The notes: generated by a model not told the origin, from the letters alone. Positions 1-12,461 are shown, counted from the first letter of the stretch. The stretch: DNA of 64,000 nucleotides from Ovis canadensis (GCF_042477335.2 NC_091249.1:14796501-14860500), one strand, 5' to 3'. Translations and numbers: made by a program.

Positions 1-805
1 TGATTTCCGGGTGGGGCCCACTTGATTTCCCCGTGGGGCCCACGTGTTTTCCGGGTGGGGCCCACGTGATTTCCGGGTGGGGCCCACGTGATTTCCCCTT
101 GGGGCCCACGTGATTTCCAGGTGGGGCCCACGTGATTTCCGGGTGGGGCCCACGTGATTTCCCCGTGGGGCCCACGTGATTTCCCCGTGGGGCCCACGTG
201 ATTTCCGGGTGGGGCCCACGTGATTTCCGGGTGGGGCCCACGTGATTTCCGGGTGGGGCCCACGTGATTTCCCCGTGGGGCCCACGTGATTTCCGGGTGG
301 GGCTCACGTGATTTCCCCTGGGGGCCCACGTGATTTCCCCTGGGGGCCCACGTGATTTCCCCTGGGGGCCCACGTGATTTCCCCGTGGGGCCCACGTGAT
401 TTCCGGGTGGGGCCCACGTGATTTCCCCGTGGGGCCCACGTGATTTCCCCGTGGGGCCCACGTGATTTCCGGGTGGGCCCCACTTGATTTCCGGGTGGGG
501 CCCACGTGATTTCCCCGTGGGGCCCACGTGATTTCCGGGTGGGGCCCACGTGATTTCCGGGTGGGGACCACGTGATTTCCCCGTGGGGCCCACGTGATTT
601 CAACGTGGGGCCCACGTGATTTCCCCGTGGGGCCCACGTGTTTTCCGGGTGGGGCCCACGTGATTTCCGGGTTGGGCCCACGTGATTTCCGGGTGGGGCC
701 CACGTGATTTCCCCGTGGGGCCCACGTGATTTCCGGGTGGGGCCCACGAGATTTCCGGGTGGGGCCCACGTGATTTCCGGGTGGGGCCCACGTGATTTCC
801 GGGTT

Positions 806-1065
806 GGGCCCACGTGATTTCCCCTGGGGGCCCACGTGATTTCCCCGTGGGGCCCGCGTGATTTCCCCCTGGGGCCCGCGTGATTTCCCCGTGGGGCCCG
901 CGTGATTTACCCGGGGGGGCCACGAGAATTCCCCGTGGGGCCCACGTGATTTCCCCTGGGGGCCCACGTGATTTCCCCTGGGGGCCCACGTGATTTCCCG
1001 GTGGGGCCCACGTGATTTCCCCGAGGGGCCCACGTGATTTAACCGTGGGGCCCACGTGATTTCCC
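806..1065 (+). repeat. segmental duplicate inside the minisatellite, copy 1
   Basis: This stretch recurs almost letter for letter at 2366-2625, an offset of 1560 bp. Both copies share the same private variants, including CCCGCGTGATTTACCCGGG and the CACGAGAATTCC unit (near 910 and 2470). It shows that blocks of many units have been copied together. Confidence 0.85.
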
Positions 1066-1523
1066 CTGGGGCCCACGTGATTTCCCCGTGGGACCCACGT
1101 GATTTCCCCTGGGGGCCCACGTGATTTCCCCTTGGGGCCCTGGTGATTTCCCCTGGGGTCCCACGAGATTTCCCCGTGGGGCCCACGTGATTTCTCCGTG
1201 GGGCTCACGTGATTTTCCCGTGGGGCCCACGTGATTTACCCGTGGGGCCCACGTGATTTCCCCGTGGGGCCCACGAGATTTCCCCTGGTGGCCCACGTGA
1301 TTTCCCCGTGGCGACCACGTGATTTCCCCGTGAGGCCCACGTGATTTCCCCTGGGGGCCCACGTGATTTCCCCTGGGGGCCCACGTGATTTTCCCGTGGG
1401 GCCCACGTGATTTCCACGTGGGGCCCACCTTATTTCCCCGTGGGGCCCTCCTTATTTCCCCGTGGGGCCCACGTGATTTCCCCTGGGGGCCCATGTGATT
1501 TCCCCGTGGGGCCCACGTGATTT
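1050..1523 (+). repeat. second segmental duplicate inside the minisatellite, copy 1
   Basis: Matches 3245-3718 at an offset of 2195 bp, including rare variants such as GGGGCCCTGGTGATTTCC, GTGGCGACCACG and the double CCTTATTTCC units. One clear mismatch is at 1493 (CCATGTG against CCACGTG). Divergence starts at about 1524, where copy 1 switches to the CCGGGTGGGG unit type. Confidence 0.85.
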
Positions 1524-2365
1524 CCGGGTGGGGCCCACGTGATTTCTGGGTGGGGCCCACGTGATTTCCGGGTGGGGCCCACGTGATTTCCGGGTGGGGC
1601 CCACGTGATTTCCGGGTGGGGCCCACGTGATTTCCGGGTGGGGCCCACGTGATTTCCCCGTGGGGCCCACGTGATTTCCGGGTGGGCCCCACGTGATTTC
1701 CCCGTGGGGCCCACGTGATTTCCGGGTGGGCCCCACGTGATTTCCGGTTGGGCCCCACGTGATTTCCGGGTGGGGCCCACGTGATTGCCGGGTGGGGCCC
1801 ACGTGATTTCCGGGTGGGCCCACGTGATTTCCGGGTGGGGCCCACGTGATTTCCCCGTGGCGCCCACGTGATTTCCCCTGGGGGCCCACGTTATTTCCCC
1901 TGAGGGCCCTCGTGATTTCCTTTGGGGACCCACGTGATTTCCCCGTGGGGCCAATGAGATTTCCTCGTAGGGCCCACGTGATTTCCCCTGGGGGCCCACG
2001 TGATTTCCCCTGGGGGCCCACGTGATTTCCCCTGGGGGCTCACGTGATTTCCCCGTGGGGCCCACGTGATTTCCCCTGGGGGCCCACGTGATTTCCCCGT
2101 GGGGCCCGCGAGATTTTCCCGTGTGGCCCACGTGATTTCCCCGTGGGGCCCACGTGATTTCCCCGTGGGGCCCACGTGATTTCCCCTGGGGGCCCACGTT
2201 ATTTCCCCTGGGGGCCCACGTGATTTCCTTTGGGGGCCCACGTGATTTCCCCGTGGGGCCAACGAGATTTCCTCGTAGGGCCCACGTGATTTCCCCTGGG
2301 GGCCCACGTGATTTCCCCTGGGGGCCCACGTGATTTCCCCTGGGGGCTCACGTGATTTCCCCGTG

Positions 2366-2625
2366 GGGCCCACGTGATTTCCCCTGGGGGCCCACGTGAT
2401 TTCCCCGTGGGGCCCGCGTGATTTCCCCCTGGGGCCCGCGTGATTTCCCCGTGGGGCCCGCGTGATTTACCCGGGGGGGCCACGAGAATTCCCCGTGGGG
2501 CCCACGTGATTTCCCCTGGGGGCCCACGTGATTTCCCCTGGGGGCCCACGTGATTTCCCGGTGGGGCCCACGTGATTTCCCCGAGGGGCCCACGTGATTT
2601 AACCGTGGGGCCCACGTGATTTCCC
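2366..2625 (+). repeat. segmental duplicate inside the minisatellite, copy 2
   Basis: Partner of 806-1065 at a constant offset of 1560 bp. The match breaks down just after the TGATTTAACCGTGGGG variant unit, where the two copies continue with different unit types. Confidence 0.85.
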
Positions 2626-3244
2626 GGTGGGGCCCACGTGATTTCCCCGTGGGAGCCACGAGATTTACCCGGGGCCCCACGTAATTTACCCTGGGGGCCA
2701 CGTGATTTCCCCGTGGGGCCCACGTGATTTCTCCGTGGGGCCCACGTGATTTCCACGTGGGGCCCACGTGATTTCCCCTGGGGGCCCACGTGATTTCCAC
2801 ATGGGGCCCACGTGATTTACCCGGGTGGCCCACGTGATTTACCCGGGGGGCCCACGTGATTTCCCCTGGGGGCCCACGTGATTTCTCCGTGGGGCCCACG
2901 TGATTTCCACGTGGGGCCCACGTGATTTCCCCTTGGGGCTCACGTGATTTCCCCTGGGGCCCACGTGATTTCCCCGTGGGACCCACGTGATTTCCCCTGG
3001 GGGCCCACGTGATTTCCCCTTGGGGCCCTGGTGATTTCCCCTGGGGTCCCACGAGATTTCCCCGTGGGGCCCACCTGATTTCTCCGTGGGGCCCTCCTTA
3101 TTTCCCCGTGGGGCCCACGTGATTTCCCCTGGGGGCCCACGTGATTTCCCCGTGGGGCCCACGTGATTTCCCCGTGGGGCCCACGTGATTTCTCCGTGGG
3201 GCCCACGTGATTTCCACGTGGGGCCCACGTGATTTCCCCTTGGG

Positions 3245-3718
3245 GCTCACGTGATTTCCCCTGGGGCCCACGTGATTTCCCCGTGGGACCCACGTGATTT
3301 CCCCTGGGGGCCCACGTGATTTCCCCTTGGGGCCCTGGTGATTTCCCCTGGGGTCCCACGAGATTTCCCCGTGGGGCCCACGTGATTTCTCCGTGGGGCT
3401 CACGTGATTTTCCCGTGGGGCCCACGTGATTTACCCGTGGGGCCCACGTGATTTCCCCGTGGGGCCCACGAGATTTCCCCTGGTGGCCCACGTGATTTCC
3501 CCGTGGCGACCACGTGATTTCCCCGTGAGGCCCACGTGATTTCCCCTGGGGGCCCACGTGATTTCCCCTGGGGGCCCACGTGATTTTCCCGTGGGGCCCA
3601 CGTGATTTCCACGTGGGGCCCACCTTATTTCCCCGTGGGGCCCTCCTTATTTCCCCGTGGGGCCCACGTGATTTCCCCTGGGGGCCCACGTGATTTCCCC
3701 GTGGGGCCCACGTGATTT
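3245..3718 (+). repeat. second segmental duplicate inside the minisatellite, copy 2
   Basis: Partner of 1050-1523 at offset 2195 bp. Part of the same block (about 2881-3080) also recurs 307 bp downstream (about 3188-3390), so a 14-unit higher-order period is superimposed on the long duplication. Confidence 0.82.
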
Positions 3719-3820
3719 CCCCGTGGGGCCCACGTGATTTCGCCTGGGGGCCCACTTGATTTCCCCTGGGGGCCCACGTGATTTCCCCGTGGGGCCCCCG
3801 TGATTTCCCATGGGGTCCCA

Positions 3821-6520
3821 CCTGTTGAGAAAAAGCCACCGATCCCTATGTTCAACACGACAGGAAGCCTGACACTGCTTTTCCGGCTCCATATGAGACG
3901 AGGCCTTACTCCCCTGTGAACGCCCCCCGAGGAACCCACGATCCAGTTCATCCCTGGAGCGGATCCCTGAATTTCCACCCTCAACTCCAGATGAGGACCT
4001 CGACCCTGGCAGCGACTGCAGAGGAATCCCGAGGGGCCCAGCGTGACTCACATGGAGACTGGACCTCCCTGAGGAGCCACGAGCAGGTCCCTGAGATCCC
4101 CGTCATAACTCGAGAGGAACCCTCCCGCAACTCGAGGAAGACCAGGAGGTTCTCCCATTCAGGCGAGATGAGGCCCTTTTCCACTGTGGGGTCTTGAGAC
4201 AAATCCCACCTTCCCTTCTGAGCCCTGAAACTGTCTTTGACACCCTTTAGGCAACTCAGGAAGTTCCCCGACATCCCTGTCTGAACTCAAGAGAAACATC
4301 GAGGGTCCCACCACAACTCAAGAAGAGCCCTGGTTCTCCCAGAGCCACGGTTCTCCCTGCTCATCCCGAGAGGAGGGTCCTTTTCCCTGCTTCGTCGGGG
4401 AGAGAATCCCAGCATTCCCGTCGCACCTCAAGAAGAGGTGGTCTCCACTTGACGAATGAGGGTAATACCAGGGGTCATGCCACCATTTCAAAAGATCCCC
4501 GATGTCCTAGTGCACTGCAGACACACCTGACTCCATGCACTGACTCGATGGTCACCCTGAGGACCGACTCAAAACACGATAGCAGGTGTGACAGCCCTGT
4601 GGCTCCTTGAGACAAAGCTACAGATCCCTACGGTCAACCCCACAGGAAGCCTGACACTGCTTTTCCGGCTCGATAGAGTGGACTTGCATGCCTCCACACG
4701 AGACGAGGACTGACTCCCCTGTGGATGCCCCAGAGGAACCTCAAGATACATGTCAGCCCTGGAGAGGACCACTGAGTTTCTGGCCTCAACTACAGATGAG
4801 GACCTCAGCCCTGGCAGTGACTGCAGAGGAATCCCGAGGGGCCCCTTGCTACTCGCGTGGAGAGTAGATGTCTATGAGGCCACACGAGCGGGTCCCTGAG
4901 GTCCCCGTCGTAACTCGAGAGGAACCCCATTGCAACTCGAGAAAAACCAGGAGATTCTCCCCCTCAACGCGAGCTGATGCCCTTTTTCACTGCGGTGTCT
5001 TGAGAGAAATCCCACCTTCCCTCCTGAGCCCTGAAAGTGTCTTTGACACCATTGAGGCAACTCAAGAAGTTCTGCAACATCCCTGTCTGCACTCGAGAGG
5101 AACAATGAGGGTCCCGCCACAACTCAAGAAAAGCCCCGGTTTGACGTGGGTCCATTTCCCTGCTTCTTCTGGGAGGGTATCCCAGGGTTCCCATCACACC
5201 TGAAGAGGAGGCGTTCTCCACTTGACAGTCGAGAGGAACTCCAGGGGTCATGTCACCATTTCAAAAGGCCCCCGATATCCCAGTGCACTCCAGACACACC
5301 TGACTACCCTGAACTGACTAGACCGTCACCCCAAGGACTAACTCAAAACACCATGGCAGGTGTGACAGCCCTGTGGCACCTCGAAAGAAAGCCACAGATC
5401 CCTATGGTCAACCCGAGAGGAAGCCTGACACTGCTTTTCCAGCTCGAGAGGAGAGCGGACTTGCATTGCTCCACAAGAGACGTGGCCTGACTCCCCTGTG
5501 AATGCCCAGAGGAACCCCGAGATCCATTTCGGCCCTGGAGAGGAAACATGCGGTTCCAGTCTCAACTCCAGATGAGGACCTCAGCCCTGACAGTGACAGC
5601 AGAGGAATTCCAAGGGGCCCGTCGCGACTTGCGTGGAGACTGGACCTCTCTGAGGCCCCACGAGTGGGTCCATGAGGTCCCCGGCGTAACTCGAGAGGAA
5701 CCCCACTGCAACTCGTGAAAAACCAGGAGGTTCTCCCCTCAACGCGAGCTGAGGCCCTTTTCTGCTGCAGCATCTCAAGAGAAATCCCACCTTCCCTCCT
5801 GAGCCCAGAAAGGATCCTTGACACTCCTGAGGCAACTCAAGAAGTTCCCCAACTTTGCCGTCTGCACTCGAGAGGAACACCGAGAGTACAGCCACAACTC
5901 AAGGCGATCCCCGGTTCTCCCTCCTTATCCTGAGAGGAGGGTCCATGTCCCTGCTTCATCGGGAAGGGAATCCCAGCTTTCTCGTCGCACCTCAAGAGGA
6001 GGTGGTCTCCACTTGACGCTCGAGAGGAACTCCAGGGGTTGTGCTACCACTTCAAAGGACCCCAATGTTCCAGGGCACTTCAGACACACCTGACTCCCCT
6101 GCACTTACTTGAAGGTCACCCCGAGACTTGACTCAAAACACGATGGCAGGTGTGACAGCCCTGTGGGACCTCGAGAGAAAGACACCGATCCCTATAGTCA
6201 AAATGACAGGAAGAATGACACCGATTTTCCTGCTCGAGAGGAGAGCGGACTTGCGGGACTCCACACGAGGCAAGGCCTGACTCCACTGCGGACACCCCAG
6301 AGGAACCCTGAGACCCATGTCGGCCCTGGAGTGGAACCCTGAGTTTCCAGCCTCAACACCAGATGAGGACTTCTGCCCTGGGAGCGACTACAGAGGAATC
6401 CCGACGGGCCCCTTGCGACTCGGTGGAGACTGGACTTTCCTGACGGCCCACGAGCGGATCCCAGAGGTCCCCGTCATACCTGGAGAGGAACCCCGCCGCA
6501 ACTCGAGAAAAACAAGGAGA
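3821..6520. repeat. satellite I-like subtype A
   Basis: Diagnostic words are GATGGCAGGTGTGACAGCC followed by GTGGCACCTCGAG, then AAATCCCACCTTCCCTC and CTTGAGGCAACTCAAG. The same subtype makes up the block at 22656-27972, inside the provirus. Confidence 0.75.
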
Positions 6521-9500
6521 TTCTCCCTTCAACACGAGGTGAGGACCTTTTCCGATGTGGCGTCTCAAGGGAAATCACACTTTCACTTTTGAACCTTGAA
6601 AGGGTCTTTCACACCCTTGCTGCAACTGAAGAAGTTCCCCGACATACCCGTCTCCACTCGAGAGGAACACGGAGGGTCCCGCCAACCTCAAGAGGAGCCC
6701 CGTTTGCCCCTCCTCCGCTCGAGAAGGGGGTTCCTTTCCCTGATCCGTCAGAAAAGGTTTCCCGGCATTCCTGTAGCATGTCAAGAGGAGGCGCTCTCAT
6801 AGGAAAGTCGAGAGGAACTCCAGGGATCGTGCCACCATTCCAAAAGACCCCAAATGTCTCAGTTCACTTCAGAGGAACCTGATTTCCCTGCACTGCCTTG
6901 GCATTCATGCCGAGTATCGACTCACACCATGGTGGCACGTAGGACAGCCCTGTGGAAAAGCCTCGAGTGAAAGCCACAGATCCCTGTGTCAACGCGACAG
7001 GAAGCCTGACACTGCTGCTACAGCTAGGGAGTAAAGCACACGTGCCTGTCTCCACTCAAGACGAGGCCTGACTCGCCTTTGGAGGCTCCAGAGGAACCCC
7101 AAGATCCATGTCAGCACTGGAGAGGAAACCTCAGGTTCCAGCCTTGGCTCCAGATGAGGACTTATGACCCGGCACTGACTGGAGAGGAACCCCAAGAGGC
7201 CCATCGCAACTTCCATGGAGACTGGCTTTCCTGAGGCCACTTGATCGGTTCCCTGAGGTCCCCTTTGTAACTCGAGAGGAACCTGCCACAACTCGACAAA
7301 AACCAGAGGTTCTCCCCTCCAGGCGAGATGAGGCCCTTTTCCGCTCCAGCATCTCTAGTGAAATCACACCTTCCCTCTTGAACCTCGAAAGGGTCCTTCA
7401 CACCCTTGCAGCAACTCAAGAAGTCCCCTGACATACCCGTCTCCACTCGAGAGGAACACCGAGCATCCCGCCGCAACTCAAGAGGAGCCCCATTTCCCCC
7501 TCCTCTGCTCGAGATGAGGGTTCCTTTCCCTCCTTTTTCGGGAAGGGATTCTCGACGTTCCCGGCACATCTCAAGAGGAGTCCCTCTCAAAAGGAAAGTC
7601 GAGAGGAAATCCAGGCATCATGCCATCATGCCAAAAGACGCCCAAATGTCTCAGTCCACTCCAGATGAACCTGACTTCCCTGTACTCTCTCGACTGTCAC
7701 CCCGAATATCGAATAACACCACGGTGGCACGTGTGACAGCCCTGGGGAAAGACTAGAGGTAAAGCCACAGATCCCTGTGTCAACTCGACAGGAAGCCTGA
7801 CACCGCTCCTACAGCTCGGGAGAAAGTGCAGGTCTCCACTCGAGATGAGCCCAGACTCCCCTCTGGAGACTCCAGAGGAACCCCAAGATCCATGTCAGCA
7901 CTGGAGAGGAAACCTCAGCTTCCAGCCTCAGCTCCAGACGAGGACTTAGGACTGGACACCAACTGGAGAGGAATCCCGAGAAGTAGCTAGCATGAAAATT
8001 GGCCTTTCCTGAGGCCACACGAGCGGGTCTCTGAGGTCCCCGTCGTAACTCGAGAGGAACCTGCAGCAACTCGAGGAAAAACAGAAGGTTCTCCCCTCTA
8101 GGGGATAAGAGGCCCTTTTCCGCTGCGGCGTCTGGAGGGAAATCACACCTTCCCTCTGGAACCTTGAAAGGGTCCTTCACACCCTTGCCGCAACTCAAGA
8201 AGTTCCCCGACATATCCATCTCCACTCAAAAGGAACACCGAGGGTCACACCACAACTCAGGAGGAGCCCCGTTTACCCCTCCTCTGCTCGAGATGAGGGT
8301 TCCTTTCCCTGCTTCGTTGGGAAAGGGTTCCTGGCGTTCCCATCGCATCTCAAGAGGAGGCGCCCTCAACAAGATTGTCGAGAGGAACCCCAGGGTTCAT
8401 GCCACCATTCCAAAAGACCCCCAAATGTCTTAGTCCACTCCAGAGGAACCTGATTTCCCTGCACTGCCTCGACTGTAACCCCGAGTATCGACTCACACCA
8501 CAGTGGCACGTGTGACAGCCCTGTGGAAAGCCTCGAGGGAAAGCCACATATCCCTGTGTCAAGTCGACGGGAAGCCTGACACTGCTGCTACAGCTCGGGA
8601 GGAAAGCGGATGGGCATGTCTCCACTGGAGACGAGCCCTGACTACTCTGTGGAGACTCCAGAGGAAACCCAAGATCCATGTCAGCACTAGAGAGGAAACC
8701 TCAGGTTCCTGCCTTGGCTGCAGATGAGGACTTAGGACTCGGCACCGACTGGAGAGGAATCGCGAGAGGCCCTTTGGAACTCACATGGAGACTGGCCTTT
8801 CCTAAGGCCACACGAGAGGGTCCCTGAATTCCCCGTCCTATCTCGAGAGGAACCTGCCGCAACTCGAGAAAAACCAGGAGGTACTCCCTTCGAGGCGAGA
8901 TGAGGCCCTTTTCCACTGAGGCGTCTCGAGGGAAATCACACCTTCCCTCTTGAACATTGAAAGGGTCCTGCACATCCTTGCTGCAACTCTAGAAATCCCC
9001 GACATACCCATCTCCACTCAAGAGGAAGACCGAGGGTCCCGCCAAACTCAAGAGGAGCCCCTTTTCCCCCGTCCTCCGCTCGAGATGAGGGTTCCTTTCC
9101 CTGCTTCATCGAGAAAGAATTCCCGGCGTTCCTGTCGCATCTCAAGAGGAGGCACTGTCAACAGGCAAGTAGAGAGGAACTCCATGGGTCATGCTCCCTT
9201 TCCAAAAGACCCCAAATATCTCAGTCTACCCCAGAGGAATCTGATTCAGCTGCCTTGACTGTAACCCCGAGTATCGACTCACACCACGGTGGCACCTGTG
9301 ACAGCCCTGTGGGAAAGCCTCGAGGGAAAGCCACAGACCCCTCTGTCAACTCGACGGGAAGCCTGACACTGCTGCTACAGCTCGGGAGGAAAGCAGACAT
9401 GCACATCTCCACTCGAGACGAGGCCTGACTACCCTGTGGAGACTCCAGAGGGACCCCAAGATCCATGTCAGCACTGGAGAGGAAACCTCAGGTTCCAGCC

Positions 9501-11115
9501 TTGGCTCCAGATGAGGACTTATGACCCGGCACTGACTGGAGAGGAACCCCAAGAGGCCCATCGCAACTTCCATGGAGACTGGCTTTCCTGAGGCCACTTG
9601 ATCGGTTCCCTGAGGTCCCTGTTGTAACTTGAGAGGAAACTGCCAAAACTCGAGGAAAACCAAGAGGTTCTCCCTTCCAGGGGAGATGAGGCCCTTTTCT
9701 GCTGTGCCATCTTGAGGGAAATCACACCTTCCCTCTTGAACCTGGAAAGGGTCCTTCACACCCTTGCTGCAACAGAAGAAGTTCCCCGATATACCCATCT
9801 CCACTCGAGAGGAACACCCAGCGTCCCTCATCAACTCCAGATGAGCCCCGTTTCCCCCTCCTCTGCTCGAGGTGAGAGTTCCTTTCCCTGCTTCGTTGGG
9901 AAAGGATTCCCAGCGTTCCCATCACATCTCAAGAGGAGGCGCTCTCAACAGGAAAGTCGAGAGAACTCCAGGGTTCATGACATCATTTCAGAAGACACCC
10001 AGATGTCTCAGTCCACTCCAGAGGAACCTGATTTCCCTGCACTGCCTCAAGTGTCACGCGGAGTATCGACTCACACCACGGTGGCACATGTGACAGCCCT
10101 GTGGGAAAGCCTCGAGGGAAAGCCACAGACCCCTGTGTCAACATGACTGGAAGCCTGACACTGCTGCTACAGCTCGGGAGGAAAATGGACCTGCATGTCT
10201 CCACTCGAGATGAGGCCTGACTCCCCGGTGGAGACTGTAGAGTAACCCCAAGATCCATGTTAGCACTGGAGAGGAAACCTCAGGTTCCAGCCTCGGCTCC
10301 AGATGAGGACTTCGGACCTGGCACCGTCTGGAGAGAAATCCTGAGACGTCCCTCGCAACTTGCATGGAGACTGGCCTTTCCTGAGGCCACTCGAGCGGGT
10401 CCCTGAGTTCCCTGTCATTACTCGAGAGGAACCTGCCGCAACTTGAGAAAAACCAGGAGGTTCTCCCCTCCAGGTGAGATGAGGTCCTTTTCTGCTGCGG
10501 AGTCTCGAGGGAAATCACACCTTCACTCTTGAAGCTCGAAAGGGTCTTTCACACCCTTGCTGCAATTCAAAAGTTCCCTGACATACCCGTCTCCACTCAA
10601 GAGGAACACCCTGGGTCCCCTGCCCCTCAAAAGGGGCCCCGTTTCCCCCTCCTCAGCTCGAGATGAGAGATGAGGGTTCCTTTCCCTGCTTCATCGGGAA
10701 AGGATTCCCGGCTTTCCCGTCACATCTCCAGAGGAGGCGCTCTCAACATTAATATCCAGAGGCACTCTGGGGGCTATGCCACCTTCCAAAAGACCCCCAA
10801 ATTTCTCAGTCCACTCCAGAGGAACCTGATTTCCCTGCACTGCCTCGACTGTCACCCCGAGTATTGACTCACACCACAGTGGCATGTGTGACAGCACTGT
10901 GGGAAAGCCTCGAGGGAAAGCCACAGATGTCTGTGTCAACTCTATGGGAAGCCTGACACTGCTGCTACAGCTCTGGAGGAAAGCAGACATGCATGTCTCC
11001 ATTCGAGATGAGGCCTGACTGCCCTGTGGAGACCCCAGAGGGACCCCAAGGTCCATGTCAGCATTGGAGAGGAAACCTCAGGTTCCGGCTTTGGCTCCAG
11101 ACGAGGACTTAGGCC
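6520..11115. repeat. satellite I-like subtype B, left of the provirus
   Basis: Diagnostic words are CACGGTGGCACGTGTGACAG, GTGGGAAAGCCTCGAGGGAA, ACTGCTGCTACAGCTC and AAATCACACCTTCCCTC with CACACCCTTGCTGCAACTC. The A to B change falls between about 6360 and 6560 within one monomer. The array stops at about 11115 where the provirus begins; the same subtype resumes at 33097. Confidence 0.75.
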
Positions 11116-12461
11116 CCAGGGGTCCAACCCCGGTGGATCCAAGGTATTGGAAGTGTGGACGGTGTCGGCGAGGAAAGACATTTGTTTATTAATATAAGAT
11201 TAGATTAAGAAACAATAGTGTTGTAGAAAAATTAAGTGGAAAAAGAAGGCCAAATGACTTTGCTTACGGGGGAGGACAATAAAGTTCCAGACAAGGAGCT
11301 TGCACTATCTACTTTGGGCCACCGGCACCCACTTTAATATCTAAGGATGCCCCTCCTTAGGCTCCCTTTCACCCAGGTCTTAACGCCAGGGCAAGTAAGT
11401 AGGCTTAGTGAGCCGCTGCGCTCCAGATGAGAATTCAGCCTGAAATTAGAGTAAAATGGAGAGGGAGGGAAAGGGAGAAAAAGAGAGAGAGAGAGACACG
11501 GGGGGAGTCAGATTCCCAAGAAACTAGGCTGAGAGACTAGTCCAAGAGACTAGTCCATCCTTTATTGTTCAGAAGGCTTTTTATACTTTTGATAATACAT
11601 GGAGATCAATGGGTAACTCAAAGTTATTCAGCGTTAGCAGTCCAGACTCTTATCAAATCCAGGCTTTTCTCTCTGCATACCTAGTTGTATACACAAGTCA
11701 TATGTGATTTACATTATCTTCTGGCTAAAAAGGGCCAATTAACATTTTACAGCCTTTTTTCTGATAAGGGTTTGTTAACTAGAAGACTTATTTGTGTTGA
11801 TCTTCCCAAAGTTTGGTGCCACTGTCAGAAAGCACAAAATAAAGTTACGTTCTTACGTAGCAAAGATACAGTAGTTTATAACAAGTGAAAGGAGTACAGT
11901 GATTTATAACAAAAGAAAAGTATTTAACTCAAAATTCTAGTGTTGCTAACATCAAAAATACTATATATCTTTCCATATCCCGTTTACATTGATTAACATC
12001 CTTACAGGTGCGTAAAAGATAAAGAATATGGAGGCCTGGCAGCAATCACTGAGTCAACAGTGAAAACCTGTCACCAATATGATTTTTAACTCCTTAGAAA
12101 AGGCTCTGTATCGTTAAGATGCTTTTAAGCTTTGTGCCTCTCACGGTTGGGGGCCTGTAAGCAATTCACAAGCTGTAAGAAGTCCAGGGAACCTGTTAGG
12201 CAGGCTAGAGAGGTATCAGAGGGGGTTTAACTGAAACATCCCTTTTAAATTCAGAAGACTAAAGCCCTGAGTTGACTTTTTTCCAGAGAATATCAGAAGA
12301 GTGGAAAAGTAGAGTACAAAAGCCGGCAGATTTTTGGTTTTGGGGGTACATGCTCAGGAAGTTCCAGGGGGACCCCTGAAGTCTGATCACATCCTTGCAT
12401 ATGTCAGCTTCCTTCCTCATGACCTTGTCACGGGTGGGATTCCTCATGCTGGCTTCCAGCA
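11116..12461 (-). mobile_element. 3' LTR of the class II provirus
   Basis: Read on the minus strand, the LTR starts with TGCTGGAAGCC at 12461, directly after the polypurine tract. It ends near 11116 with the GGATCCACCGGGG and GGACCCC inverted-end motif shared with the other LTRs here; the terminal CA is not preserved. It aligns by eye along its full length with 31736-33096, including the AACAATAAAGGATGGAC segment near 11550-11570. The AP-1-like TGAGTCA occurs once (12050-12056). Confidence 0.88.

Larger units (their letters stand above)
1..3820. repeat. 22-bp minisatellite with a CACGTG E-box in most units
   Basis: About 170 head-to-tail copies of a 22-bp unit whose core is GGGGCCCACGTGATTTCC followed by a variable four or so bases. 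Three variants are visible after the TTTCC core: a CCGGGTGGGG type, a CCCCGTGGGG type and a CCCCTGGGGG type. The first is concentrated at 1-830 and 1515-1855; the other two dominate elsewhere. Nearly every unit keeps CACGTG, the canonical E-box palindrome, next to a GGGCCC palindrome. Because three units make 66 bp without stops in some frames, the array shows apparent minus-strand reading frames of up to about 300 codons with a 22-residue Gly/Pro/Arg-rich repeat; these are by-products of the period, not genes. The array runs off the window at base 1 and joins satellite I-like DNA near 3820. I do not recognise a named family. Confidence 0.93.
3821..11115. repeat. satellite I-like array, left arm (790-bp monomers, 31-bp subrepeats)
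   Basis: Nine landmark copies of TGACAGCCCTGTGG lie at about 4590, 5362, 6152, 6940, 7734, 8512, 9299, 10090 and 10892, giving a monomer of about 770-800 bp. Inside a monomer, the CTCGAGAGGAAC motif starts blocks of 31 bp; for example the block at 5866 runs 31 bp to the next CTCAAG start, and the following blocks are also 31-32 bp. A 31-bp ancestral subrepeat is the hallmark of pecoran satellite I (bovine 1.715, caprine and ovine 1.714, cervid satellite I). Short open frames of 60-160 codons occur on both strands because stops are sparse; none looks coding. Two subtypes are present, annotated separately. Confidence 0.85.

Noticed and set aside
304..3984. Long minus-strand reading frames (up to about 300 codons) in the minisatellite, looking like a repetitive Gly/Pro-rich protein
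   Set aside because: They are explained by a 22-bp period with no stop codons, occur in several overlapping frames, have no start context or flanking gene structure, and change frame with every unit-length variant.
3916..11056. Many 60-160 codon frames on both strands of the satellite arrays
   Set aside because: The same peptides recur in each monomer in different frames and on both strands. No domain motif was seen; these are sparse-stop artefacts of GC-rich satellite.
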